DNA of 15,281 bases from Desulfobulbaceae bacterium (lineage in GTDB: Bacteria > Desulfobacterota > Desulfobulbia > Desulfobulbales > Desulfocapsaceae): NCBI GenBank assembly GCA_003509305.1, contig DOMU01000191.1, forward strand, positions 4,199 through 19,479, read 5' to 3'. Within the stretch, counting starts at the first letter, position 1. Every line of letters starts with the position of its first letter. The notes beneath the pieces were generated by a model. The model was given only the letters and a program-made list of their open reading frames with translations, did no database searches and had not been told where the DNA came from. Positions 1 through 8,510 of the stretch are shown piece after piece. Both the position numbers and the translations under genes were made by a program.

Positions 1-363
1 CCGCCATTTGTATCCAGTGGCCAGGCGCTCGATCTGGGTGATAGCGCCACGTCCGTCGTTGCCGGCACAGACGAAAACGACATAGGGCAGGCCGATGGTA
101 CGCTCCTGGGCAATCGGAAAAGTACGGTCGAAGAAGTCTTTGATCATGCCGGCCATGGTGCCAAAATACTCCGGCGAGCCGATGGCTATCGCCTGGCAGT
201 GCAAGAGATCGTCGATGCTGGCTTCTCCGGCTTTTTTGCAGATGATTTCCACCGCCGTTTCCTTCTTCGCCCCAGCGGCGAAGCGGTCGGCCACTTTTGT
301 CATGGTGCCGCCTTGCGAATGGTGGATGATAAGAATATGCTTGCGAGCTGCTTTTGCGGTCAT
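1..363 (-). CDS. Flavodoxin-family NAD(P)H-dependent oxidoreductase (3' end outside window)
   Basis: The gene reads leftward from an ATG at 361-363 and leaves the window after 121 codons with no stop, so only the N-terminal part is seen. Residues 9-20 form the first beta strand and phosphate-binding loop for FMN (HILIIHHSQGGT). Residues 58-80 carry the second flavodoxin signature, with GSPEYFGTM followed by IKDFFDR. A third strand at 94-100 leads into AGNDGRGA. This order is typical of flavodoxin-like FMN reductases and WrbA-like proteins, which bind FMN and carry one- or two-electron transfer in the cytoplasm. A GAGGA Shine-Dalgarno lies a few bases upstream of the ATG and supports this start. 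It is divergent from the tRNA nucleotidyltransferase gene, with 62 bases between the two starts. The substrate cannot be told from the sequence. Family assignment is good; the precise function is open. Confidence 0.85.
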   Translation of the reverse strand, partial: MTAKAARKHILIIHHSQGGTMTKVADRFAAGAKKETAVEIICKKAGEASIDDLLHCQAIAIGSPEYFGTMAGMIKDFFDRTFPIAQERTIGLPYVVFVCAGNDGRGAITQIERLATGYKWR

Positions 364-425
364 GGTTTGTCCTCAGCAGGTTGGCCTTTTTCCTGGTTCA
401 ATAGCATGTTCGTAAAGAAAAACCG

Positions 426-1856
426 ATGAATTCCTTTTTACTGGTTCCGCCCGCCACATTGCGGCTGGCTCTGACCGCCATGGCCGGGCGCTGTCCGGAT
501 GTCTGGCTGGTCGGCGGCGCGGTGCGGGATCTGCTTTTGGGCCGCGCCAGCGCCGACTTCGATCTGACCGTGGCGGGCAGTGGCAAAGCCTTCGCCGAGG
601 AATTACGTGGGCAGCTTGGCGAAGGCAGCCTGGTGCAACTCGGTGATAACGACGAAGACGCCATCCGCCTGGTCTGGCGCGGCTTCGATATCGATATCGC
701 CTCGCTGCGTGGCGGTGCGCAAAGCATCGAAGAGGATTTGCGTCTGCGCGACTATACCATTGGCGCCATGGCCTTGCCGCTTTTGCCGCTGCTGCGGAAC
801 GAGGCGGTCGCCGTCATTGATCCGCTGGGTGGCCGGATCGATCTCGAACATCGTATCCTGCGCGTCTGTCCGGACGCTTTTGCCGCCGATCCGCTGCGGA
901 TGCTGCGCGGCTACCGTCTGGCCGGGCAACTCACAATGACGATGACAGCGGATACACGCCAGGCGATCGTTGCCGAGGCCGCGGCCATTACCACGGTAGC
1001 AGCGGAACGAATTTGTCATGAACTGGACATCCTGCTTGACCAGCCGCGTGGTGGCGAACAATTTCCTGTCATGTGGGATGACGGCCTGTTGCCCCACATT
1101 TTGCCAGAGCTTGCCAAAGGAGATGGCGTCAGCCAGCCGGATTTTCACCATCTTGACGTGTTGCGCCACAATTTGCAGGCGCTGCTGGAAGTGGAGAAAC
1201 TGCTCTCAGGAGAAATCGCCCCGCTGCCGGAGGCGGTGGCGGCGCTGGCCGGGGAACCCCGTCGCCACCGCCTGTTGAAGTACGCGGCTTTGCTGCACGA
1301 TGTCGGCAAACCGCAGGTCACAGGTATGAAAAATGACCGCGTCACCTTTCATGGTCACGACGCCGCTGGCGGTAAAGCGTTTCTTGACATCGCCGCCCGT
1401 TTACGCTGGAGCGGCCAGGACGCCAAATCGGTGGCGGCGCTCATTGCCATGCACATGCGCCCCTTTCACCTGTGCAACTCCCGGCGGGCCGGCAAACTGA
1501 CCGATAAGGCCATCCTCCGCCTGTGCCGCGATGCCGGCGAGATGCTGCCAGAGTTATTTCTTCTGGCCATGGCCGATAGCCTGGCCAGCCATGGCCGCCT
1601 GAAACCACCGGAAATGGAGCAAGAGGTGGCTGAACTCTACCGGCTGACGATGACGATGTATGAACGGCGTTTTCGTCCGGTGCTGGCGGCGCCGCGCCTG
1701 GTGAGCGGCCAGGATTTGATCGAAATCTTTGGTCTGGCGCCAGGGCCATTCTTTGCCAAACTGCTGCGCCAGATCGAAGACGCGCGTCTTGAAGGGCGCG
1801 TCACCAGCCGCGAAGAGGCCCTGGCCCTCATCGCCCGGATGACGGAAAACCGATGA
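426..1856 (+). CDS. cca: tRNA nucleotidyltransferase (CCA-adding/poly(A) polymerase class II) with HD domain
   Basis: Enzymes of this family add or repair the 3' CCA end of tRNA, or only its CC or A part. The head domain has VGGAVRDLLLGR at 29-40, then DFDL with the catalytic carboxylates D44 and D46, and FDIDIASLRGG from 88. The ribose-selecting motif reads DYTIGA at 109-114, where DFTINA is usual. DPLRMLRGYRLA at 155-166 and AAERICHEL at 192-200 match the later conserved motifs. A C-terminal HD phosphohydrolase domain follows, with H248, the HD pair at 291-292, HGHD at 309-312 and H343. At 476 residues it is full length for an HD-containing member. The start has only a poor Shine-Dalgarno, but no better one lies nearby. 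rsmI follows 19 bases after the stop, so the two are probably cotranscribed. CCA-adding, CC-adding and A-adding enzymes cannot be separated with certainty here; a second paralogue elsewhere would suggest split activity. Confidence 0.88.
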   Translation: MNSFLLVPPATLRLALTAMAGRCPDVWLVGGAVRDLLLGRASADFDLTVAGSGKAFAEELRGQLGEGSLVQLGDNDEDAIRLVWRGFDIDIASLRGGAQSIEEDLRLRDYTIGAMALPLLPLLRNEAVAVIDPLGGRIDLEHRILRVCPDAFAADPLRMLRGYRLAGQLTMTMTADTRQAIVAEAAAITTVAAERICHELDILLDQPRGGEQFPVMWDDGLLPHILPELAKGDGVSQPDFHHLDVLRHNLQALLEVEKLLSGEIAPLPEAVAALAGEPRRHRLLKYAALLHDVGKPQVTGMKNDRVTFHGHDAAGGKAFLDIAARLRWSGQDAKSVAALIAMHMRPFHLCNSRRAGKLTDKAILRLCRDAGEMLPELFLLAMADSLASHGRLKPPEMEQEVAELYRLTMTMYERRFRPVLAAPRLVSGQDLIEIFGLAPGPFFAKLLRQIEDARLEGRVTSREEALALIARMTENR

Positions 1857-1875
1857 ATACCGCCATGGGGAATTT

Positions 1876-2724
1876 ATGAAAATGACCGGCACCCTTTATA
1901 TCGTCGCCACACCGATTGGCAATCTCGAAGACCTGACTTTCCGAGCGGCGCGGATTTTGGCCGAAGTCAACGTTATCGCCGCCGAAGATACCCGGCATAG
2001 CCGCAACCTCCTCCGCCACTACGGTATTTCGACGCCGCTCATCAGCTACTACCGTGAGCGGGAAAACAGCCGCGCCAAAGAACTTGTGGCCCGTTTACTG
2101 GCTGGAGAAAGTATTGCTATCGTCAGCGATGCCGGGACCCCGGGCATCGCCGATCCTGGGGCGGCGCTGGTGCGCAAGGCACGGGCAGCGGGGATTGCCG
2201 TTGTTCCCATCCCCGGCGCTTCGGCGCTGACCGCCGCCGTCTCGGTCGCCGGGTTTACCAGTAGTGAATTTCTTTTTCTGGGCTTCCCACCGGCCAAAAG
2301 CGGCAGCCGGCGCAAGTGGTTGGAAACGCTGACCATCTATCCCTGGCCGTTAGTGATGTACGAATCGCCGCGCCGCGTGGCTGACCTCTTGACCGATATG
2401 CTGAAACTCTGGGGCGACCGGCCCGCCATGCTGGCGCGGGAACTGACGAAAACTTTTGAGGAAACGGCGCAATCGACGCTGAGTAGCCTGCTTGGCCACG
2501 ACATCACTTTGGCCCAGCGCGGTGAATATGTGGTCATCGTCTGGCCGATGGTGGCCCCGGACAAAGGCGGCGATGATGTCGATGGACTGTTGCGCTGGTA
2601 TCGCGACCAGGGCGAAGTCTCGCTGAAAGACGCCTGCCACCGCCTGGCCGCCGACCTGAACCTGCCCCGCACGGAAATCTATCAGCGGGCGCTGACCATC
2701 TGGCGGGAAAAAGATGACTTGTGA
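1876..2724 (+). CDS. rsmI: 16S rRNA (cytidine(1402)-2'-O)-methyltransferase RsmI
   Basis: RsmI methylates the ribose 2'-OH of C1402 in the decoding centre of 16S rRNA, using S-adenosylmethionine. The 282-residue product is the normal length for the family. It opens with GTLYIVATPIGNLEDLT, the family signature, followed by AEDTRHSRNLL near residue 36 and ISYYRERE near 55. The tetrapyrrole-methylase SAM site is seen as VSDAGTPGIADPG near 84-96 and VVPIPGASAL near 109-118. LGFPPAKSG (near 135), VMYESPRRV and ARELTKTFEE complete the conserved set. The ATG at 1876 follows a GGGGA ribosome binding site at 1867-1871. An in-frame ATG two codons later is possible but less well spaced. The gene lies directly downstream of the tRNA nucleotidyltransferase, so the pair groups two RNA-maturation functions. 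Confidence 0.97.
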   Translation: MKMTGTLYIVATPIGNLEDLTFRAARILAEVNVIAAEDTRHSRNLLRHYGISTPLISYYRERENSRAKELVARLLAGESIAIVSDAGTPGIADPGAALVRKARAAGIAVVPIPGASALTAAVSVAGFTSSEFLFLGFPPAKSGSRRKWLETLTIYPWPLVMYESPRRVADLLTDMLKLWGDRPAMLARELTKTFEETAQSTLSSLLGHDITLAQRGEYVVIVWPMVAPDKGGDDVDGLLRWYRDQGEVSLKDACHRLAADLNLPRTEIYQRALTIWREKDDL

Positions 2725-2747
2725 AGTTTTATTCGATTTTTCATTTC

Positions 2748-2767
2748 AGGATGCACCGATCCTTTTT
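2748..2767 (+). terminator. Weak candidate intrinsic terminator after rsmI
   Basis: AGGAT at 2748-2752 can pair with ATCCT at 2759-2763 around a six-base loop, and the 3' arm runs into five T residues; another run of six T follows at 2772-2777. The five-pair stem is short and AT-containing, so termination would be inefficient. Its place, 24 bases after the rsmI stop and before a convergent gene, fits the role. Confidence 0.35.
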
Positions 2768-2775
2768 CCGGTTTT

Positions 2776-2850
2776 TTGTCTCTCCCCCTGCCGGCTGCGC
2801 CGACATCCCCTCTGAGCGGGGGACTGGTTAAATGTCGCCGGAAGGAATCA
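2776..2850. repeat. Candidate dispersed GC-rich intergenic repeat
   Basis: This stretch of the 212-base gap between rsmI and the methyltransferase is unlike ordinary spacer. It has a C-rich run, then the block CCGGCTGCGCCGACAT, then CCCC and GGGG arms around a seven-base loop (2807-2821), then ATGTCGCCGG. CGACAT (2801-2806) and ATGTCG (2832-2837) form an outer inverted pair. From memory, intergenic repeats that read as a Pro/Leu-rich phrase (LPLPAAPTSPLSGG) on one strand occur in many copies in some genomes. Only one copy is in this window, so repeat status is an inference. The rest of the gap (2851-2936) shows no recognisable feature. Confidence 0.3.
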
Positions 2851-2936
2851 GGAGGGAAAACCGAAATAGAAATTGAATTACGCTGTGCTTTCACCAGGAA
2901 AATATCTGTCGCAGGCAGGCCCGCAGGTGACAAATG

Positions 2937-3955
<1,019 letters not shown>

Positions 3956-3988
3956 GGCAACAACAATCCGACCCAGATCAGCCCCAAT

Positions 3989-6535
3989 TTAGGCCTGCGG
4001 CGTTAATGGCCGCCAAGCCGTTTTACGCACGCGCGCTCCGTCCAAATTTTCCGGCATCAGTGCGAAAATTTTCGCCACCGCTTCAAGCGGCTTCACACCA
4101 GATTCACCGCCGTGGTAATTCAAGCTGAGCAAAACATTTTGCCCATCAACGGCACAAGCGGCGACTAAGGGCCGGATGTCCACCTGCCGTATCTTGCCTT
4201 TGCGTTCGCGGGCAACCGGCCAGTTCATCGCGGCAATAAATTTTGCGAGGGATTCGCCGCTGTTGACAGGCAGCGAAAGGCCGGCGATTTCATAATCGCA
4301 GGCGATATCCTGCGGCACGCGACCGCTGTGACTGACCAGGGATGTCACGGTCATACCGAGGGGCAAGGCCGCGTTCAAACGGGCCAGGGCCGCACTGGCA
4401 TCGCTGATTTTTTCCGGCGAATCGACAAGAAAATACTCGCACTCGCTTTCTGTGCCCACCGGCAAAGCCGGCGAGAACGACACCTTTGGCGACGGATTGA
4501 AGCCTTCGGAAAAGTTGGTGGCAATCCCGGCGCGGCGCAGCGAGCGAAAGATGATCTGCAAAAAGTCGAGATGGCCAAGGAGAGCGATGGAGCCGAGACG
4601 GCGGTAGCTGATCAGGTATTTGTGATGCCCATGCGTCACCTGGTTTCTCACTGGAGGCCGCTTGGACTGATTGACCGTCGCTTGCCCGACCTCAACCTTT
4701 GGCACCGGCAGAGATTTTCCCGCCGCCGCCTCTTTATCACGGACGACAGGTTGGAGTGTTTTGAAATCGCAGACGCCGCATCCTTGGCAGTCATGATAGC
4801 GGCAGTCGGGAGTATAGATTTCCGCCTGACTTTTTCGCCACTCTCCAAGCAAAAACTTTTGCGTTACGCCGCAGTCAAGGTGTGACCAGGGCAGAACCTC
4901 GTCCAGGCGGCGCGGGCGCAGATAATCTTCCGGCTCTATGCCGCATAGCGCCGCCGCTTCTCGCCAGGTAGCGAGCCGCAGATGCTCGGACCAGCCATCA
5001 AGCCGCGCCCCGAGCCGCCAGGCGGTTTCAATCAGACTGGCCAGTTTACGGTCGCCGCGTGAGAAAACCCCTTCGAGAAAACTCTGCTCCGGAATCTGCC
5101 ATTTGATGGTCACGCCTTTTGGTAGATGCTGGCGCAGAAAAGAAATACGTTCGCGCCCTTCGTCTATACCTAACTGCCCCTGCCATTGGAAGGCGGTGTG
5201 CGGCTTCGGCACGAAGATGCCGACGCTGGCCGACACGTTTTTCCTGCCGCCACCACCCAGGCCGCTGACAGAGCGGATTTTACGGCAAAGGTCGATGATC
5301 GCCTGGATGTCTTCCGCGGTTTCACCCGGCAGGCCAATCATAAAATAGAGTTTAACGCCCTGCCAGCCGAGGGCGAACGCCGCCTGACATGTGGCCAGCA
5401 GGTCCTCCTCACTGATGCCCTTGTTGATAACCCGCCGCAACCGCTCGCTGCCCGCTTCCGGCGCCAGCGTAAAGCCGGTTTTGCGCACGCGGCGGATCTG
5501 CTCCATAATTTCCGGAGTTAGGGTACCGACCCGCATCGACGGCAGCGACACGCTGACGAAGCTGTCGACGAAGCGGTCAATCAGTTGCGGAAACAGTTGT
5601 GGCAGGCAGGAATAATCACCGGTCGATAGCGACAGGAGCGCCAGTTCCTCGAAGCCGGAATGGGCAATGCCCTGTTCGGCCAGCGCCATGATCTGTTCGA
5701 CGCTGCGTTCCCGCACTGGCCGATAGGTGATGCCAGCCTGGCAGAAACGGCAGCCGCGCGTGCAGCCACGGGCGATTTCAATACCAAGCCGGTCGTGGAC
5801 GATTTTTGTATTTGGCACTAAAGGTTTCAGCAGATGACGGCAGTCGTCGAGGTTTGGCAGGATGCGGCGGCGTGGCGAGGCAATGGTCTCATCAACTGGG
5901 CGAAGGCCATTACCGGTATCGACAAACAGCGACGGCACATACATGCCGGGAATGGCCGCCATCCGCCGCAGCAGTTCCGCCTTGGGTTGGGGCGATTTTT
6001 TATTTTCCGCCACAAGCCGCAGAATGTCGCGTATCGCTTCTTCGCCGTCACCGAGCAGGATGGCGTCAAAAAAAGCGGCCACTGGCTCAGGGTTGCAGGC
6101 ACCGGCGCCGCCACCGAGGATAAGCGGCCATGATTCATCACGCTCGGCGGCGTACAGGGGAATGGCCGCGAGATCAAGGACTGTCAGGATATTGGTGAAA
6201 CACAGCTCGTAAGGCAAGGTGATGCCAAGAAAATCAAAGTCGGCCAATGGCCGCCCCGATTCGAGCGACGGCAGTGGCTCACCCATCCGCCGCAACAGCG
6301 CTTCGACATCCTTGTCCGGACAATAGCAGCGTTCAGCCAAAGCGTTTTTTTCGGCATTGATGATGTGATAGAGGATGTGCAGCCCCTGATGTGACATGCC
6401 GATTTCATACAGGTCGGGAAAGACCAGCACCCCGTGGATGGCGGTTTCCAGCCAGTCTTTGTGGACACTGTTGAATTCACTACCCAGGTAACGGCCAGGT
6501 CGTTCGGCCCGGCGCGAGAAGGATTTTTCGTTCAT
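3989..6535 (-). CDS. B12-binding-type radical SAM protein fused to DUF2344 (TIGR03960 + TIGR03936)
   Basis: The 848-residue protein has an N-terminal region of the cobalamin-domain radical SAM type: RPGRYLGSEFNSV at 12-24 and FPDLYEIGMSHQGLHILYH at 39-57, with the glycine-rich LILGGGAGACNPEP near 138-151. The radical SAM core begins at GIEIARGCTRGCRFCQAG, where C258, C262 and C265 give the CxxxCxxC iron-sulfur motif; later core motifs include LAPEAGSERLRRVINKG from 358 and FMIGLPGET from 398. A second cysteine group, C578, C583, C586 and C589, follows. Residues 635-848 form the DUF2344 domain, starting with KYLISYRRLGSIALLGHLD. The reaction is unknown; relatives often lie near ribosomal or RNase G genes, so an RNA or ribosome link is possible. 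An upstream TTG at 6607 would add 24 residues. I chose the ATG at 6535 because it begins where family members begin and has an AGG six bases upstream. Confidence 0.88.
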   Translation of the reverse strand: MNEKSFSRRAERPGRYLGSEFNSVHKDWLETAIHGVLVFPDLYEIGMSHQGLHILYHIINAEKNALAERCYCPDKDVEALLRRMGEPLPSLESGRPLADFDFLGITLPYELCFTNILTVLDLAAIPLYAAERDESWPLILGGGAGACNPEPVAAFFDAILLGDGEEAIRDILRLVAENKKSPQPKAELLRRMAAIPGMYVPSLFVDTGNGLRPVDETIASPRRRILPNLDDCRHLLKPLVPNTKIVHDRLGIEIARGCTRGCRFCQAGITYRPVRERSVEQIMALAEQGIAHSGFEELALLSLSTGDYSCLPQLFPQLIDRFVDSFVSVSLPSMRVGTLTPEIMEQIRRVRKTGFTLAPEAGSERLRRVINKGISEEDLLATCQAAFALGWQGVKLYFMIGLPGETAEDIQAIIDLCRKIRSVSGLGGGGRKNVSASVGIFVPKPHTAFQWQGQLGIDEGRERISFLRQHLPKGVTIKWQIPEQSFLEGVFSRGDRKLASLIETAWRLGARLDGWSEHLRLATWREAAALCGIEPEDYLRPRRLDEVLPWSHLDCGVTQKFLLGEWRKSQAEIYTPDCRYHDCQGCGVCDFKTLQPVVRDKEAAAGKSLPVPKVEVGQATVNQSKRPPVRNQVTHGHHKYLISYRRLGSIALLGHLDFLQIIFRSLRRAGIATNFSEGFNPSPKVSFSPALPVGTESECEYFLVDSPEKISDASAALARLNAALPLGMTVTSLVSHSGRVPQDIACDYEIAGLSLPVNSGESLAKFIAAMNWPVARERKGKIRQVDIRPLVAACAVDGQNVLLSLNYHGGESGVKPLEAVAKIFALMPENLDGARVRKTAWRPLTPQA

Positions 6536-6595
6536 GACAGCCTGTGAAAAAGGAAGAGGAAATGCTCCATGGGCGCTTTCTTTACTGAAATTGCT

Positions 6596-6625
6596 TTGAC
6601 TTTTCAAGCGGCGATACGGTATGCA
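6596..6625 (+). promoter_or_regulatory. Possible sigma-70 promoter for the AMIN-domain gene
   Basis: TTGACT at 6596-6601 matches the -35 consensus at five of six bases. A poor -10, TATGCA at 6620-6625, lies 18 bases downstream. This would start transcripts about 70 bases before the chosen ATG at 6705, within the divergent spacer between the radical SAM and AMIN genes. The -10 is weak, so the call is tentative. Confidence 0.3.
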
Positions 6626-6704
6626 ATCTGGTATTCATGTCGTTTTGCAACTGACCGGGACGAAGGGGCGATTCTTTACCATTTCTTTACTTTCTCAGCT
6701 CGAT

Positions 6705-7622
6705 ATGCAGATATTTACGCGAACATTACCCGCATTGTTTATTGCCCTGCTGTTGTTGTCCTTCCACCCTGCGAGCGCCCTTGCCGCCGTGCTGGAGCGG
6801 GTGACGAAGAATATCGAGGATGGCCAGGATGCGTTCAGCCTCCTGTTCGAGGGGCGTAGCAAGCCGAAAATATTTTCCATTGGTGGCGATTCGCCGCGCC
6901 TGGTCTTTGATTTTCCCGGCGCCCGCTATCCGGGCCCACAAAAAATTGCTGCCGATGGCGCGGTGGTGAAAGCGGTTCGCATTGCCACTCATCAGAATCC
7001 GTTGAAAACCAGGGTGGTCTTCGATCTGATACCTGGCCGCGCTATCGACTATAAACAAGAATTCCTCGAAGACAGCCAGACGCTGCGAATCAGTTTCTCG
7101 AACAAAGGCGAAAAGCCAGCAGCTTCCTCGCCGGCACCGGTGCAAGAAACGGCGCCGCCAGCCGTTCCGGCAAAAGCCACCGAAACCGCGTCTCCTTTCG
7201 CTGGCCCACTGTTGGCCGCAAAATCGTCGAGCAAAACTACTCGCCCGACGGTGCCGGAGGATGCCTCCTCGTCACCAGCGGCGGCGCGGCTGTTTGCTTA
7301 TTCCCTGGTCACTCAGCCAACGGGCGGCGATGTGCTGCGCCTGCAACTGGACAGCTACGCCAGCCCGAAAATCACCGCCCACGAAGGCGAGAAACCGCAG
7401 ATAGTCTGCTTTTTTCCGCGGATGCGTTTGGCTGTGCCAAAGGAACTGAATCGGCCACTGTCCGGGAAATTTATCCAGAAAGTGGCGGTGTCAGAGCAGA
7501 AAAAGCCAGCGGGTATACAAATAGTGATCAATCTGGAGGGCGGTCACGATTATGACATCCGGCAGGTCTTTGTCAAAGACGAGTCCATTTTTGAATTGAT
7601 TGTCAACGTCTTTAATTACTGA
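6705..7622 (+). CDS. Secreted protein with two AMIN-like domains
   Basis: AMIN domains bind peptidoglycan or guide periplasmic proteins to envelope sites, as in amidase AmiC and type IV pilus secretins. The product of 305 residues begins with a Sec signal peptide: MQIFTRTLPALFIALLLLSF, then cleavage likely after HPASALA (21-27). Residues 30-133 form one AMIN-like domain, with strand motifs FSIGGDSPRLVFDFPGA and KTRVVFDLIPG. A Pro/Ala/Ser-rich linker follows (about 134-195). Residues 196-305 repeat the pattern, with DVLRLQLDSYASPKI, QIVCFFPRMRLA and IQIVINLEGG. No enzymatic domain is attached, so it probably acts as a periplasmic scaffold or wall-binding protein. The frame is open upstream to an ATG at 6621, but the signal peptide fits only the ATG at 6705, despite a weak ribosome binding site. 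Its stop is directly followed by the stop of the convergent lipoprotein gene. Confidence 0.8.
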   Translation: MQIFTRTLPALFIALLLLSFHPASALAAVLERVTKNIEDGQDAFSLLFEGRSKPKIFSIGGDSPRLVFDFPGARYPGPQKIAADGAVVKAVRIATHQNPLKTRVVFDLIPGRAIDYKQEFLEDSQTLRISFSNKGEKPAASSPAPVQETAPPAVPAKATETASPFAGPLLAAKSSSKTTRPTVPEDASSSPAAARLFAYSLVTQPTGGDVLRLQLDSYASPKITAHEGEKPQIVCFFPRMRLAVPKELNRPLSGKFIQKVAVSEQKKPAGIQIVINLEGGHDYDIRQVFVKDESIFELIVNVFNY

Positions 7623-8510
7623 TCACGGCAGAAAGAATTCCTGAAAATGTTCCGGTTTCTTCAGCTGGAATAAATCTTCGGGACATTCGGCGGGTGTCCC
7701 CAGACCGGAAAATACCATTTCGATAATACCACCGCCGTCCAGGCCGCTGACGACGATTTTTTCCGGCTGTGGGCAAGGGCCATCCACCCGCCAGTTGCCG
7801 TAATCGAAACGGGCGATTGTTTTGCCACCCGCCTCACTGATGACGCGAGCGATGATCTGGCGCTTTCCGGCATCGACCAGGATGTGCTCTTGAACTCCAT
7901 TTTGCCTGATCCCCCGCGGCGGCCAGGTAAACCACAAGCCGCGGTTGTCACGGTCGGGCCGCACCTCGGCTTCTTCGGCCCTGACCCCGCCGACACCGCC
8001 AGTCAGCCAGCTTTCCCAGTCACCCATGGCCAGCGCCAACGGCAAATTGTTATGGACCAGGTAGGAAAAGACCTGGCCATGCAGATAGGTTTTTTGCGGT
8101 ATCGAGAGTTGCTGAAAGCGCACCCCGTCGCTGACCGCCACGAACACCGGCTGACCAAACGGATTGCTGCTGACAAATTTTATCCAGGATGGCTGCCTGA
8201 AGAGCAGATAGCCGCTGACCGCCGTGTTTTTTAAGGGGCTTTTCAGGGTCAGATTGACATCCACATCACGGCAGAGCGGACAATTTTTATCCGCCGCAAC
8301 CATCGCCGTCAAGAGTTGCCGTCCGGAAGCGTTGGCGGCTTCGTCCTGAAACACGTCGCCCCAGTCAGGCCGGGCGCAGGCGGCCAGTGTCATGACACAA
8401 AGCGCGAGAATGGCCAGTGGCGCGAAACGGCGGAAGCTACCGCGCCGGGGCTGGACTCTTTTTTTGCTGGTCGATTTTTTCTTGCAGCAGACGGCGTTTT
8501 TTCGGGTCAT
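7623..8510 (-). CDS. Putative outer-membrane lipoprotein, LolB/DUF4292-like
   Basis: The 295-residue product has a long basic N-region (KKKSTSKKR near 10-18, then RRGSFRRFA), a hydrophobic core (PLAILALCVM) and the lipobox LAAC with Cys45 as the likely lipidation site. After it comes a domain rich in beta strands: VDVNLTLKSPLKNTAVSGYLLFRQPSW (83-109) and FGQPVFVAVSDGVRFQQLSI (118-137), a pattern like the LolB/LolA fold, which shuttles or receives lipoproteins at the outer membrane. The neighbouring TPR lipoprotein supports this, since lolB lies next to a TPR gene in pseudomonads. The start is uncertain: the ATG at 8510 has no clear ribosome binding site and lies 74 bases inside the TPR gene, which suggests translational coupling. 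A GTG/ATG pair at 8577-8582 would add about 24 residues of unlikely sequence. The stop abuts the convergent AMIN gene. Lipoprotein status is firm; LolB function is a guess. Confidence 0.68.
   Translation of the reverse strand: MTRKNAVCCKKKSTSKKRVQPRRGSFRRFAPLAILALCVMTLAACARPDWGDVFQDEAANASGRQLLTAMVAADKNCPLCRDVDVNLTLKSPLKNTAVSGYLLFRQPSWIKFVSSNPFGQPVFVAVSDGVRFQQLSIPQKTYLHGQVFSYLVHNNLPLALAMGDWESWLTGGVGGVRAEEAEVRPDRDNRGLWFTWPPRGIRQNGVQEHILVDAGKRQIIARVISEAGGKTIARFDYGNWRVDGPCPQPEKIVVSGLDGGGIIEMVFSGLGTPAECPEDLFQLKKPEHFQEFFLP

Noticed and set aside
364..425. Divergent promoters between the flavoprotein and tRNA nucleotidyltransferase genes
   Set aside because: Promoters must be near here, but I saw no -35/-10 pair good enough to place either one.
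603..1169. Minus-strand open frame within the tRNA nucleotidyltransferase gene
   Set aside because: No family motif is visible; the plus-strand gene is supported over its full length.
6536..6607. Upstream TTG start for the radical SAM protein
   Set aside because: The 24 extra residues are not family-like, TTG is a rare start, and the ATG at 6535 matches the usual family N terminus.
7566..7580. Odd palindrome GTCTTTGTCAAAGAC as an operator
   Set aside because: It lies within the coding end of the AMIN gene, far from any start, and is easily explained by the codons for F-V-K-D.
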